64,000 bases of DNA from Azorinus chamasolen (taxonomy: Eukaryota; Mollusca; Bivalvia; Cardiida; Solecurtidae), in the NCBI GenBank assembly GCA_963576725.1, contig OY755244.1:31748006-31812005 (forward strand), given 5' to 3'. This document shows, piece after piece, positions 1-11,583 of this stretch. Both the position numbers and the translations under genes were made by a program. The notes under the pieces were generated by a model that was not told the origin of the DNA, made no database searches, and saw nothing but the letters and a program-made list of their open reading frames with translations. Positions within the stretch are counted from its first letter, which is position 1. Every line of letters starts with the position of its first letter.

Positions 1-284
1 TTAAAAATGACATCTGCTTAAAACACTGCAGAACAAACACCAAGTAATAACATATATAATGAATTGCGTTATTACTTTCTTCTTCTTAACCCCCCACGGT
101 CAAAATCGAAAAGAACTATAGTTTTGCACTCCGCCCGTCTGTCTGCCAGTCTGTTTGTCAGTCAGTCAGTAAGTTACACTCCAGGTTTGGAAATGTCGTC
201 CGCTAACAAAGTTCACGTCTGAAACAAAGCTATTTGTCCTTGTGCATATGATCCCGACCCGCAGGCTAAGCGGTAAAAGGTCAC

Positions 285-770
285 TGGTTATAACAACAAC
301 AATAGCGACAATAACAGCCCTAGGAGCTCATTTGGTAGCTCCTCATCCCTCCTCCCCCTCCTCCGATAAAAACAACGACAACAGCTCTGTGAGCACATTT
401 GGGATGTCCCCCTCCTCCGACAACAACAACAGTTCTGAGAGGAGATCATTTGGGAGATCCGTCTTCTCTTCCTTCCATCATCTTCCCCTTCCTCCTCCAA
501 CAAGACCTAAAGGAGCTCATTTGGAAGCTACTCTTCCTCCTCCAACAACACTATATATCGGAGCTCATTTGGAAGCTCCTCCTTCTCCAACAACAACAAT
601 ATCTCTGTGAGTTTATATGTGAGTTCCTCCTACTTCTCCTCCCCACCTCCTCCTACAGCAATAACAGCTGTGTGGGCTCATTTGGAAATCCATCCACCTG
701 TTCCTGCTCGATCAACAACAACAGTTCTGTGAGATCATTTGGGAGCTCCGTCTTCTCCTAAGTCCTTCTT
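285..770. repeat. Degenerate AAC/CTCC-rich tandem region
   Basis: The stretch is built of loosely repeated blocks of roughly 55-80 bp. Each joins an AACAACAAC-like tract to a palindromic GGAGCTCATTTGGRAGCTCC-like core and a CTCCTCC tract. Open frames that cross it encode only low-complexity Ser/Pro/Asn/His-rich peptides, so I do not call a gene. Confidence 0.6.
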
Positions 771-817
771 TCCACTCCTCCTCATCCAATAACAAGAGCA
801 ATGGTAGCAACAATTTA

Positions 818-1095
818 AGCAATAAAGGATAGTAAGACCTTAAACAGGTGCAAAAACAATTTATTTGTAACATAAACCTCTTGATGTTTGTTTCCACGGG
901 CGAATTGCATTTGCGGACAAACGGAAAAATAACTGCATATCAAAAGCCGACGAAAACCGCATAACATTTGCGAACGAAACTATAACGGTTTTGTATGTCA
1001 AAAGCGAACGGAATTTTTGACGGCTGCAATGTAATCACTCACGTGGCCCAAGCGAAATTTATTTATTGTATTGTGTAGTAAAGCTGAACGCCTGG
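818..1095 (+). repeat. Left arm of a long inverted repeat
   Basis: About 275 bp, including AAACAGGTGCAAAAAC, CATAAACCTCTTGATG and AGCGAAATTTATTTATTGTAT, recurs as an imperfect reverse complement at about 4040-4320. The pair encloses about 2.9 kb. It may be the terminal inverted repeats of a decayed DNA transposon or two opposed copies of one repeat. No transposase is visible between the arms. Confidence 0.6.
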
Positions 1096-1292
1096 AGTTA
1101 CTTTCGACGGTAGGAGAAGTTTTCCAACTTCATTTGACAGCTACCGCCCACCTCAAACTGAGCAGCCCTCCCGTCACTGGCCACTTGTCTCACTGTGCGC
1201 GTGGGGCTTAGGATTCCCCTGACAAGTGGACAGGAACTCCAGCACCAAAGGATACTAAGAAGAAAAATAGCTCAACACTGATGTTTGGTGCT

Positions 1293-1800
1293 GAAATGTT
1301 CGCACCATGATGTCTGGTTTGTTATCTGACCTACAGACAACCTCTGACGTCAGCAAAACCGCCATTATCAACAATGCGTTTGTACCTCTTAACTGCAGGA
1401 GACTCGACTCGCAGGTCAGGATACTTGAAGGAGCAGAATTACACCTATTGGCAAGGCAAGAAGGACGATGACAAATGCGAGTACAGAGTAGACTTCGCAG
1501 TGACCAATGCACTGCTAGACAAGATGCAATCTGGCAAACAGACAACAGAGTGCCTAATCTCCATAGGACTAAACACCGCTGACGGACCCCTCAACATACA
1601 CTGTGCATACACCCCAAATCTTACAGCTCCTGGTGACACAAAGGACCAATTCCACAGCAAGATTAACGAATTCATCAAAAGTTTCCCTGAAAATGAAGAT
1701 TTAGTCATTTAAGATAACTTCAATGCAAGAGTTGATAGCGACAATGAATCGTGGCAAAAACTACCTCGGACATTTTAGAGTCGGGAAGTGCAACGGCAAT
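1293..1800 (+). pseudogene. LINE endonuclease-domain fragment
   Basis: Translation resembles the apurinic-endonuclease-like domain (endonuclease/exonuclease/phosphatase fold) carried by non-LTR retrotransposons. NVRTMMSGL opens the fragment, YTYWQGKKDDDK and LISIGLNTADGPLNIHCAY lie in the middle, and an NFNARVDSDNESW stretch (the DFNAR-type motif) closes it. The reading frame changes at about 1415-1430 and again around 1710, where a TAA ends the longest open stretch (1374-1712). The family cleaves target DNA to prime reverse transcription. No reverse transcriptase follows, so this is a truncated, dead copy. Some eukaryotic annotations give this domain host-like names, but the breaks argue for a LINE relic. 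Confidence 0.7.
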
Positions 1801-2534
1801 GGCAATGGCAATGGACAGCATAATTATTTCTTAAATAATTATTCATGGAGGAAAGGGTTAAGACAATTGACATCATTTTGTACCAGAAAAAAATAAAATG
1901 ACAATTTTCTAATTTGTTAAATAAATGAAATTTTGTAAATTGAAATTTTGTAAATGAAATTCTGTATCAGAATTTTAATTTTTTCGATGAATTAGTTCTA
2001 TAAATGCATCACTATGGTTACTATTCTACATTCAAATTTCTATAAATTATTTGATATTTGTTTAAAAAAAATTTCATGGGTACCCAATTGTTCAGAAAAA
2101 TCTCCTGAATTAGAATCGCGAATGTACTCAAGCTTAAATTATTTTAAACTGCATTTGAAGTTGTTTCCTGATATTTGTATGATAAAATATTAAAGGTTTA
2201 CATTATTTCTATACTTTTTCTACTATTTTAATGTTCTCATCAATATTCATAAGTACGCAAATAAGGTAATTTAAAAAGAAAATGGAAATAAAAGCATGTC
2301 TTATCTTACATTTGATACCAGTTTTATAGTTTTATGACAAAAACTGGCTGTGGTATGGGTGTAGCATTATAATATGCTACTGGTTAAAGGTTATTACTGA
2401 TTAAGGGTTAATGTATATTTGGAAGAGTGCACATCAGAGCATATCTATATATATTTATGTCCAAAAGCGAAAGTCTTGGGTTTGACTTGTCAATTATACG
2501 TGTAGCATTGTCATAGTCAGTGTGTATATATACT

Positions 2535-2535
2535 T

Positions 2536-2569
<34 letters not shown>
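2535..2569. repeat. (GA)n microsatellite
   Basis: An uninterrupted GAGAGA run of about 32 bp lies in otherwise AT-rich, gene-free DNA. Confidence 0.9.
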
Positions 2570-2794
2570 CAAGATAGCTGGAGTTAGATAGATAGGCCAT
2601 GTATGTTGGTAAGATGAAACTACACGAAGAATAAATTATGAAGAAAACTTTGGTATAAGATGTTGATAACACCACAATGGGCAACCTTGCAGGTATGGGT
2701 CATCATTACGAAAACTGATGGTTGCCATGGAAACGGTTAAAATACAGCCAAAAAATACAATAGTTTAAACTTGGGTACATTTGCGATTCTGATT

Positions 2795-2955
2795 CAGGAG
2801 ACTTTTCTGAACATATCCAAAATTTGGTACCCATGAAAAAAGTCCAGGGGTGCTAGTAGACCCCATTGGCTCCCTGAGAAATAAACATACCCGCTCAGAC
2901 CTCATTGAATCCGGGTCGCCAGGTTCGCAGCCATGCACTCTACCCGTCGCCATAA
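2795..2955 (-). mobile_element. tRNA-derived SINE-like copy
   Basis: On the minus strand a tRNA-like head (GGCGACGGGTAGAGTGCATG, then GGCGACCCGGATTCAAT) is followed by a tail containing TATGTTTATTTCTCAGG. The same head and a similar tail recur at 3300-3430, which supports a repeat family over a tRNA gene. The B-box-like part is degenerate. Confidence 0.5.
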
Positions 2956-2982
2956 AAGCGCTCGTACAGCATGCATACTTTG

Positions 2983-3215
2983 ACAAATATGAGTCGTGCA
3001 GGTAACACCACATACAGAACAACTAACCCGCCCGAACAGCAACACAAGAAAACACACTAGGGGGAAGATGGAACCACCGCTTTTGAATGGTCAGTGACAA
3101 AAGTCACTGGGTGGTTTAACCGATTTGGGGCGCCCAACCTCACACTTATTCAATCCCCATCCTAAAAGACAAACAGTGTAAATAAACGTATCCCCTCTCC
3201 GACTAATCGACAACA
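2983..3215 (-). mobile_element. Retroelement 3' tail fragment, family i
   Basis: This is the 3'-tail sequence also found directly downstream of the reverse transcriptase at 28.3-29.2 kb. Shared blocks include GCAGGTAACACCACATACAG, AGGGGGAAGATGGA and CAAACAGTGTAAATAAACG. No coding part is attached, so it is a strongly 5'-truncated insertion reading right to left. Confidence 0.7.
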
Positions 3216-3299
3216 ACCGCGATTGCAAAGCTGAAATTCCTCCCGAACTTCTATTGGTATGAGAACGACTGGGATTCGAACTCATACAGTCACAGTCAC

Positions 3300-3430
3300 A
3301 TGCCCAACGTTGGGTTCCAAATGTAACCGGGTGTTCTTATAAAGAAACATACGCGATCAGACCTGGGATGGAACCCGGGTCGCCAGGTTCCCAGTCATGC
3401 ACTCTATCGCGTCGCCATAAAAACGCGTTT
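3300..3430 (-). mobile_element. tRNA-derived SINE-like copy
   Basis: Second copy of the head seen at 2880-2955. It has a B-box-like GGGTTCCATCC (minus strand, 3369-3379) and a TTTCTTTATAAGAACACCCGG tail segment. With the neighbouring copy it brackets a retroelement tail, so the area is nested repeat DNA. Confidence 0.5.
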
Positions 3431-3861
3431 TCACAGCAAGGTCGTGCAAGTGATGATAAACCTACACACTGTGATACGCACATTGGCATATCCTTTGCGG
3501 ATTTTCCCCTTCGATTACACACAAAAAAGGTTCATTTGCGCACACATGTTTAGTATCAAATGTGAATTATTTCGTTAGATAATGTTACCATTGTTGTCCC
3601 TTGTTCAAATATTCTTACATTTTGGTTAAACTCTCGAAGTGTATACAGTATACAAATCACAGCACATTGCTAAATTTTGGTTAAACTGTCACAGTGTATA
3701 TATACAGTATAAAATCACGGCGTATCTTTCAAATGTCACATATCAGTTTTGACACTACACATTTGACATAATCTAGTGTAGATATTTCTGGCCCGAACTT
3801 CCTGTGCTGAGACATCAGACACTCCAGTTTCTCTTTTTCGCAACGTTTCCGAGGAGCAGGG

Positions 3862-3935
3862 GTAGCGCGCATGCGTGCGTGCGTGCGTGTGCGTGTGTGT
3901 ACGTGCGTGTGTGCGCATGTGTGTGTTTGTAAGCC
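3862..3935. repeat. (TGCG)n / (TG)n microsatellite
   Basis: Runs of TGCGTGCG grade into GTGTGT. Minus-strand frames across it read only His/Thr/Arg dipeptide repeats. Confidence 0.85.
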
Positions 3936-4039
3936 AGTCCCATACGCAAAAGTGATTTGGTCAGGCTTTGGCGATTACAGTGTGTTTATGTAAAGCTATG
4001 TGCATGAAAAGTTATTATAGCGTTAGTACATGATAGCGA

Positions 4040-4320
4040 TAAATTTGCTTCAGTTCAGCTTTGCCACTTAATACAATAAATAATTTTCGCTTGGGCCAAG
4101 TGATTACATTTCAGGCGTCAAACAATCCGTGCGCTTTGACATGCTGAACCGTTGTTTTCGTTCGCAAATGATATGGGGTTTTCGTCCGCTTCTGATATGT
4201 CTTTCGGTTTGTGTGCAAATGCAATTTTCCCGAGGGAAGAGGTATCAAGAGGTTTATGTTACACATAAAATGTTTTTCGCACCTGTTTAATGTCTTTCTA
4301 TCGATTATTGCATAAACGGA
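4040..4320 (-). repeat. Right arm of a long inverted repeat
   Basis: Reverse-complement partner of 818-1095. Shared segments include CACCTGTTTAA, CAAGAGGTTTATGTTAC, TGCAAATGCAATT and TACAATAAATAA. Similarity stops at the same relative points at both ends, as expected for paired arms. Confidence 0.6.
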
Positions 4321-4937
4321 GAAAGCACTGCGGAGTTTAAATTCAGATTTGCGGTCACGCTTCTGGTTTAAGAGCATGCACATAACATGTACCGACAACA
4401 TGCAAACTCACGATTCAAATAACAAGAACAGGGCCGTATTGATACAGTGATGATAATGTAAGTCAGCGGTGAGGATTATGGGAGACACGGGAATTTTAAC
4501 CTTGTCGACGCTGAATTGTCAGGTTGGAATAGCCAATTAGTGATTAACAATAGAGTACACTCTGTATGAAATGATCTAGGAGCCCTGTTATATGGGTATA
4601 CACTGTTTGCAAATAACTGTGTTTTACGATTTGTAAAATGAACGTTTTAAGTATAGTTTACAAATAAGAACAGTTTAATGCAGAACAGAATAACGTATTT
4701 CCCTCTATAATAAATCCATGTTGAAATTGTTCAGTTTTAAGTTACAATTATATATATTTATATTTTATAGATTTGATCTGCATGTTTATGATCTTGCATT
4801 AAGCTACCACCTGTCCCAACTCATATACTCATTTGGTCCCATACGAGGGCTCCTCAAGTACCCCATTGATCAAGGTCAATCAATGACAAAGACTTTCACC
4901 AGCTTATATGTAGTTGCATGGACGTAAAATAAATGAA

Positions 4938-5290
4938 TTCCCGTATATCTTTTGTATGTGATATGAATACAAAATGGAAGCCTTGTTCATGCTACATTAT
5001 ATTTTGCATATGATAAGATACAAAATGGGATTCTTGTTTATGTTATATTGCCTTTGTATATGATATGGTTTATGTACAATACAAAATTGGATTCTTGTTT
5101 ATGCTATATTGTCTTTATATATGATATGAATTATGTACAATACAAAATGGGAGTCTTGTTTGTGCTATATTGTCTTTGTATATGATATGAATTATGTACA
5201 ATACAAATTGGGAGTCAAATTATATTTGTATATGATTTGAGTTATGTACAATACAAAATGAAGCCGTTGTTCATGCTACACTATTTTTTT
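4938..5290. repeat. About 61-bp tandem repeat, roughly six units
   Basis: Units follow the pattern ATGATATGAATTATGTACAA, TACAAAATGGGAGTCTTG, then TTTGTGCTATATTGTCTTTG. The first and last units are the most diverged. There is no coding potential. Confidence 0.8.
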
Positions 5291-5299
5291 GTAAATACT

Positions 5300-6350
5300 T
5301 TACGTAATGGAAGTAGTTTGTATACGACATATTGGAACCAAGAACGTGACTGATTTTTACCCAAACACATTGGAGTAATTGTATAAATATGAAAACGAGG
5401 TGTAAAATGTAATGCTATATTATCTCGATGCAAACTGTGTCAAACACGAGACGACGAGTTACTCTGCGTCTCATCTGGATCCAATCAGTTTGCAAATGCT
5501 CTGACCACTTTGATCACAAATAGTAGGATAAGGATTAAAACTGACATTCGACAAAAGTCTACAACAGAATCTGTCTTAAGCGGACATCTAAAATGCTCTA
5601 TAATTGGGTATGTTAGACAGATGGTAGTTAATGCAAGTCTGCTTGACTTTACTACTTTTTTAATCAAAAGCCTATAGAAGATATCTGCACCACGTTTGCC
5701 CAGCATTAAGCAACCATCTGCCTTTTAAGACTCCTATGTTAATAATTGAATAGCCGCTTAAGACGGTTCTACGGCATTTAGATGGATCAACAAACTGGTT
5801 AGATATGCAACAGTGAAGTCTCACTCATACGACCATTCAAAAGAAGTATAAATCTGGAATTTTAAAACAGGTACATATGTAGTAGCCTTAATGCAGGGCA
5901 CATATAATGGCTAAACTTCATAAAGGAGCTATTGGCGTTACTTCTTTGACCTACATGATCACTTTCGTTGCCAATGTCGCATCTGTGATTACCTATGCAA
6001 ATAGTCACTCGGCGTCTCATCAGGATCCAAACTTTTTTTACTGTGTAGCAAACACATCCTTTTACAGACTCCTATCGCAACCCTTTGCCTACTACATGCG
6101 ACATGAACCTCTCTTTCATAGCAGGCTTAGGGTTAAAATAATTGTGTGATCGCATTAGCGTGAACCTTGTGTATGGAATGCGGGTCGGGACATGCCAATT
6201 GCTACATTGCCAGTTGCTATATGCTAATATTTTTTTGTTAATTGCTAAATGCCAGTTGCTAATTTGCCAGTTTAGTTGGTCAAGTACCGCCACCGCATTG
6301 CCTATTCGGGATCCATATCGCCGGGCTTCATTACACATAACCCCACGGGT
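5300..6350. other. Gene-free stretch with repeat pieces
   Basis: I see no supportable gene. Around 5570-5645 there is a short repeat (CTGTCTTAAGCGG) also present at 63610-63700. Around 5990-6035 there is half of the GGATCC hairpin family best seen at 58938-59008. Confidence 0.5.
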
Positions 6351-6354
6351 ATAG

Positions 6355-6540
6355 GCCCCACCCCCCAAAAAAATTCATTTTTCTTATACCCCCCCCCCTA
6401 TTTTCTCCCCCCCCCCCCCCAAAAAAAAATAATAAAAAAAAATCATTTTTCTTATACCCCCTATTTTCTCCCCACCCCCCCCCCCCCCCAAAAAAAAAAA
6501 TTTCATTTTTCTTATACCCCCTATTTTCTCCCCCACCCTA
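6355..6540. repeat. C-tract/A-tract tandem array beside the Polinton
   Basis: Three or four units of about 50-60 bp alternate a run of Cs, a run of As, TTTTTCTTATACCCC and CTATTTTCTCCCC. It abuts the left, integrase-side edge of the virus-like element and may be subterminal sequence of it. No copy lies at the right edge. Homopolymer lengths here are prone to assembly error. Confidence 0.7.
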
Positions 6541-6616
6541 GAGCCTATTTTTTGAATTTTGAAATTTTCCAAAACTACATTTATTTTTATTGTCTATAAA
6601 GTATTATAGTAAAGAT

Positions 6617-7465
6617 CTAAAACTCAGTAATCTGTAATTCTTGTTCATAAAAACTACCTTTAATTTCTTCACCTTTTAAATCATTTATTTTATAAGTAAC
6701 AGAATTTGTATTTAAAACTTTTTCAATTACAAATATTTCTTTAGTCCAACGAGTAGTATAACCCTTTTCAAATTTACCTTTCTTTTTTGTTATTCTTATT
6801 CTATCTCCAACTTTGAATTTAGGTTTTTTAATTTTCTTTTCTTTTTCTGGATATAAATTTTTATACACTGTTAATTCATTTTCTAATTTACTTGCTTCAA
6901 CAGGTGTCATTTTAATTGAAGAATGTACTGTATTATTATAATTTTTAACTAATTTATCTAATATATCATAATATTTAGTAGTTTCATGAGCAGTAAAGTA
7001 TTTATATATATGTTGTTTCATAGTTCCTATCCAGCGTTCTACTACACTATATTTTTCTTCATTCTCAGTTGAATATAACTTTATGTTATTATCTTTTAAC
7101 AATTATTTTACTTGTCGATTATAAAATTCAGATCCTTTATCTGCCCAAATATACATTGGTTTTCTTTCTTTAAATAATATTTTAAATGCTTCACTTACTG
7201 TTACTCCTGTTTTATTTTTCAAAGGAATTAACCAACCATATTTACTAAAAACATCTATAACTGCTAATAAATATTTATAGTGTTTATTTTGTTTTGAATA
7301 TTGTTGCATATCTACCAAATCAACTGCCCATGTTTGATCTATTGAATTAACATAAACACGTCTTTTAGGAAAATATTTTATAACTCTATGATGTAATTCA
7401 TTTGCTAATTTATTTTTTGTACGCATATTCCGGTTGTTAGTAATCTTTGTTTTAGAATAATCCAT
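6617..7465 (-). pseudogene. Polinton integrase (RVE family), one in-frame stop
   Basis: Retroviral-type integrase that would insert the element into host DNA. From the ATG at 7463-7465: a short basic N-terminus, then the catalytic core with first Asp in TWAVDLVDMQQY (about residue 49), second Asp in MYIWADKGSEFYN (about residue 109) and the Glu in VVERWIGTMKQ. The C-terminus is a chromodomain-like module (PKFKVGDRIRITKKKGKFEK, then an ELQITEF end). A single TAA at 7103-7105 splits the core between the second Asp and the Glu, with no change of frame, so the gene looks only recently disabled. It diverges from the polymerase gene across a 31-bp gap. The typical full Polinton integrase length is retained (about 282 codons). 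Confidence 0.9.
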
Positions 7466-7496
7466 TTTTAATATAACTAAAATTATTCCTTTAAAA
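7466..7496. promoter_or_regulatory. 31-bp divergent intergenic region
   Basis: Start codons of integrase (leftward) and polymerase (rightward) are separated only by this AT-only-like sequence, with TTTTTAATATAAC on one side and CCTTTAAAA on the other. A very short bidirectional promoter is inferred from position. No defined motif is proven. Confidence 0.4.
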
Positions 7497-10400
7497 ATGG
7501 AGACAAAAAAAGATAAAATTTTATCTAAGTCAAATGATTTATATAAGCTAATACTATTAAGATCAAAAAAACATAAATCAGGTATTCATGTATTTAATTA
7601 TAAAGTTAGTTTAAAAGATGAAACACGCCAAACATTTATAAATGCATTTGATCATATGATAGATAATTCTATAAAAGACTTCCCTAATGGAAGAATTAAA
7701 ATAGTACCTATTCATGAAATTATATTTACTAAACATAAAAGCTGGCCTATAAGAACATATAATACAGTTAGACAATTATTCATGGATCAAATGGAAAGAT
7801 TGTTAAACAGTGCAGAAGAATTAAATATAAATGAAGTTATTTTTGAAGTTACTATTATACCTAATAGAAAAGGAAAAGGCAAAGATGCTTTAAAAATATT
7901 AAATGTAATAAATAAAAGAAGTATTAGACAAATTAAAAATAATGATACTATTTGTTTAGCAAGATCAATTGTTACTGCTTTAGCTTCTAATAACTTATTA
8001 GAAGATTTTACAGATTCTCAATTAAATCATATTAAGAAAGGTAGATCATTACAAAAAAGATTGGCTACAGATTTACATGAAAAATCAGGTGTAGAAATAA
8101 AAGAAGAAGGTAATGATTTAGATGATTTAAAGATTTTTGAAAATTATATTAATACTAGAATAATTGTTTTTATATCTAATAGTATAGAATATATTTTATA
8201 TAGTGGTAATGAAGAATATGATGAACAAATATATTTATATTTTAATAATGATCATTTTGATGTTATAACAAATATAACAGGATTTTTGGCTAAACATAGA
8301 TTTTGTAAAATATGTTTAATAGGTTATTCTGAACAACATACATGCAAAACTAATGTAGTTACAAGTATTAGGAAACAAAATATTTGTGAGAAATGTAATA
8401 AAACATATACAGGTAAAAATCATAAATGTGGAGAAAAAATATGTTTAATATGTTATGAAAAATATATGGAAAGTAATGAAGAACATTTATGTTACATGAA
8501 TCCGTTAAAAAGAAAAGAAGTAAAAGATAATAAATACATATACTTTGATTTCGAAGCTAATCAATAATCAGATATTCATATAATGAACTTTTGTATAGCT
8601 TATGATTTAAAATTTATTTACTGTTTTAGAAAAAACTATATAAAAAAATATACATGTGATTTTAATATTAATGATGTAGATTTATAAAAAATAGATTTAG
8701 ATAATTGTTTTGATGATGTAGAAAAAATAAAATGTGATAATAATAATGTAATAGATAATTTTTGTGAATGTTTTATAAGAGACGAATTTAAAGGTTACAC
8801 ATTTATTTCTCATTATGGTAAAGGTTATGACATGCAACCTATTTTAGGTTGGATGATAAAAATAAAATAGAACATAATATTATTTCTTCAGGATTAAAAA
8901 TAACAGCTATATTTATAAAAGCTATTAATTTAAGATTTATAGATTCTATTAATTTTACTCTATGTGGATTAGCTGCCTTCCCAAAAACATTTGACTTTAA
9001 AGGTAATAAAGGATATTTTCCTCATTATTTTAATATATCAGAAAATCAAAATTATAAAGGAGTTTATCCTGCTAAAAAATATTATGGATATAATACTATG
9101 ACAATTAAAAATAAAGAATTATTTAATGAATGGTATTATAAAACTTTGTTTGATCATAAATACTATTTTGTTCCTTTAAATCCTGAATTTAATTTTAAAA
9201 AAGCAATATTTTATTATTGTTTATTAGATGTTTTAATTTTAGCAAAAGGATGTACAATTTATAAAGATCTATTTTTAAAAATAACAGATGATTATATTGA
9301 TCCTTTTCAATCTATTACAATTGCTCAATGTTGTACAAGAATATTTAAAACATTAATTTTAGAAGAAGAAACAATTGGTATACATAAAAAGATGACAATT
9401 AACGAAGTACATTCACAAAAATCAATACAATGGTTAGAGTATATTTCTTTAGAATATGGTATTAGAATACAACATGCTAAAAGAGGTGAAAAGAAATTAT
9501 TTTGTGATGATAAAAAATATAAAGTAGATGGTTATTATTATGACAGAAGAACCAAAACACCTCATATATATGAATTTTTAGGATGCTATTGGCATGGTTG
9601 TCCTAAATGTTATTCTCCTGAAGAAATATGTAAAAAGGATAGAGATAAAAAAAACTATGAAAGAATTATATGATAAAACTATAGAAAGATTAGATAATAT
9701 TAAAGATTATTTTAAAAAAAGTTAATATTCATACTATCTGGGAATGTGAATTTAATCAACAAAAATACCCTGAAGTTGATCCACATTTAAAACCTATTGA
9801 TAAAAGAGATGCATTTTATGGTGGAAGAACAGAAACTATTCAACTGTATAATAATCTTCCTGGTTTAAAAGCAAAATATGTAGATTTTTGTTCTCTATAT
9901 CATGGGTAAATAAGTTTTGTGAATATCCTATAGGTCATCCAATTACATATTATAATATTTCAACTGATGATTATACAAAACAAAGATATTTTGGAATAAT
10001 GAAATGTAAAATATTACCTCCTAGAGGATTATATCATCCTGTGTTACCATATAAACAATTTACTTGTGATAATACTCATAAATTACTTTTTGGACTATGT
10101 AGAACATGTATGAATAAAATATCTATTAAATGTAAACATATAAATGATCCTACTTTATCTAAATATGATAAAGCACATGCTATTAAACGTTGTAGTGAAT
10201 GTAAAAAGATTAAAAATGAAAAATGTAATCACTCAGATGAGGAAAGAGTAATAGTTGGAGCATGGCCTACTGTTGAAATTGATAAAGCAATAGAAAAAGG
10301 ATATAAACTATTAAAAATATATGAAATAGAACATTTTGAAAAGACTTCAAGAGAAATATTTAAAAAATATGTAGATATATTTATGAAATATAAACAAGAA

Positions 10401-11297
10401 GCTTCAGGATGTAAATGTAATTATAAAGGATGTGAAGATATTTATGGATTATGTGATTTAAGCTGTAAAAATGATAAAGATTGTGAATCAAAAATACAAT
10501 ATATTGTAGATAATGCTGCTTATGATTTAGATATTGATAAAGTTAAGTATAATCCAGGATTAAGATTTATAGCTAAAATATGTTTAAATAATTTATGGGG
10601 GCATTTTGGAATGAGAGATAATTTTGCCCAAAAAGAATATTGTTTTAATTTAGAACAAATAATTCATATAGTATTTAATGAAAAATATGAAGATGTAAGT
10701 ACTATGATACTGGATGAAGATATTGTATTAACTGAATATAAAAATAAACAAGAATTCTCTAAACCTAATCCAAGTGTAAATGTTTATATAGCTTTATTTA
10801 CAACAGCTCATGCAAGATTAAAAATATATGAATTATTAGACATTTTACAGGAAAGAGTTTTATATTCAGATAATGATTCCTGTGTTTATAATGATGATGG
10901 TTCTGAAGCATGTAAAAAGATAGAAAGTATGATGGGTAAGAAGCTAGGAGATTTAACAGATGAAATTGTTTCAAAACATAATGCTAATCATATAACACAA
11001 TTTATATCTGCTGGTCCTAAAGATTATTCTATGAAATTAGATACAGGAAAAATAGTTAGTTGTTGTAAAGGATTTAGATTAAATGCTGAAGCAGAAGAAA
11101 AAATTACGATGGATAAAAAAGTAAAAATAATTACTGATGAAAATGAATCATATGAAACCGTTAATTACAAAAATATAAAAATAGGAAAAGATCATCAACT
11201 TAAAACAGTTAAACAAGTTAAATCTTATGATTATATGTTTGATAAAAGAATGGTATATTATGAAAATGAAAATCTAATTAGAAGTTTACCTTATTGA
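7497..11297 (+). pseudogene. Protein-primed DNA polymerase B, multiply broken
   Basis: Replicative polymerase of the element. The N-terminal part (residues 1-356) has an NNDTICLARSIV segment and three Cys/His clusters (FCKIC..HTC, ICEKC..HKC, ICLIC..HLC), which look like zinc-binding sites. Then come exonuclease motif I (YFDFEAN), motif II (FISHYGKGYDMQ) and motif III (YCLLD). A GCYWHGCPKCY region follows, then polymerase motif A (VDFCSLY), motif B (LNNLWGHFGM) and motif C (YSDNDS). Breaks: in-frame TAA at 8565-8567 and 8685-8687; frame changes near 8855, in the A-run at 9647-9654, in the A-run at 9714-9720, and near 9901 inside motif A. All catalytic motifs are still recognisable, so the decay is recent. 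The last 9888-11297 stretch is open. Confidence 0.92.
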
Positions 11298-11334
11298 TAT
11301 TAAGAAAAGTATAATTAAAATTATTTTTTAAAAA

Positions 11335-11583
11335 ATGGTGATCGAAGCTTTCACTGAAAAAGATGATCCTGATGCTAAAGTTATATTGGGAAGAATAATG
11401 TTATCAAGTTATCAATTATGTTGTTTAAGAGATGACTTGGATTGCCCTTTAACACCTCAACAATTTAAAATAATGAAAAAGTTTGAGGGTAAAAAGTTAT
11501 CAAAGTTTCCTGCTGGGTGGGATGCTTTTATTAGACCAGATAAAGTTTATGAATATGTTATGGAAGAACCATGTCCTATTTAA
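11335..11583 (+). CDS. 82-aa Polinton small ORF, unknown
   Basis: I do not recognise the family. It starts at an ATG preceded by the A-rich TTTTTTAAAAA context typical of starts in this element, 37 bp after the polymerase stop. The product is soluble-looking and mixed in charge, with a paired-Cys YQLCCLRDDLDCPLTPQQF segment and a PAGWDAFIRP motif near the C-terminus. Its end overlaps the end of the convergent minus-strand gene by 8 bp. Intact, with codon use like its neighbours, so probably a genuine element gene. Confidence 0.6.
   Translation: MVIEAFTEKDDPDAKVILGRIMLSSYQLCCLRDDLDCPLTPQQFKIMKKFEGKKLSKFPAGWDAFIRPDKVYEYVMEEPCPI

Noticed and set aside
242..761. Overlapping open frames in the first 800 bp
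   Set aside because: They translate a simple AAC/CTCC repeat into low-complexity peptides in several frames at once; no domain or splice pattern supports a gene.
4111..4401. 96-aa minus-strand open frame
   Set aside because: It lies across the right arm of the inverted repeat, and the matching left arm does not keep the frame.
6276..6599. Pro/Lys-rich open frames over the C- and A-tracts
   Set aside because: They are translation of homopolymer runs in the tandem array and occur on both strands.
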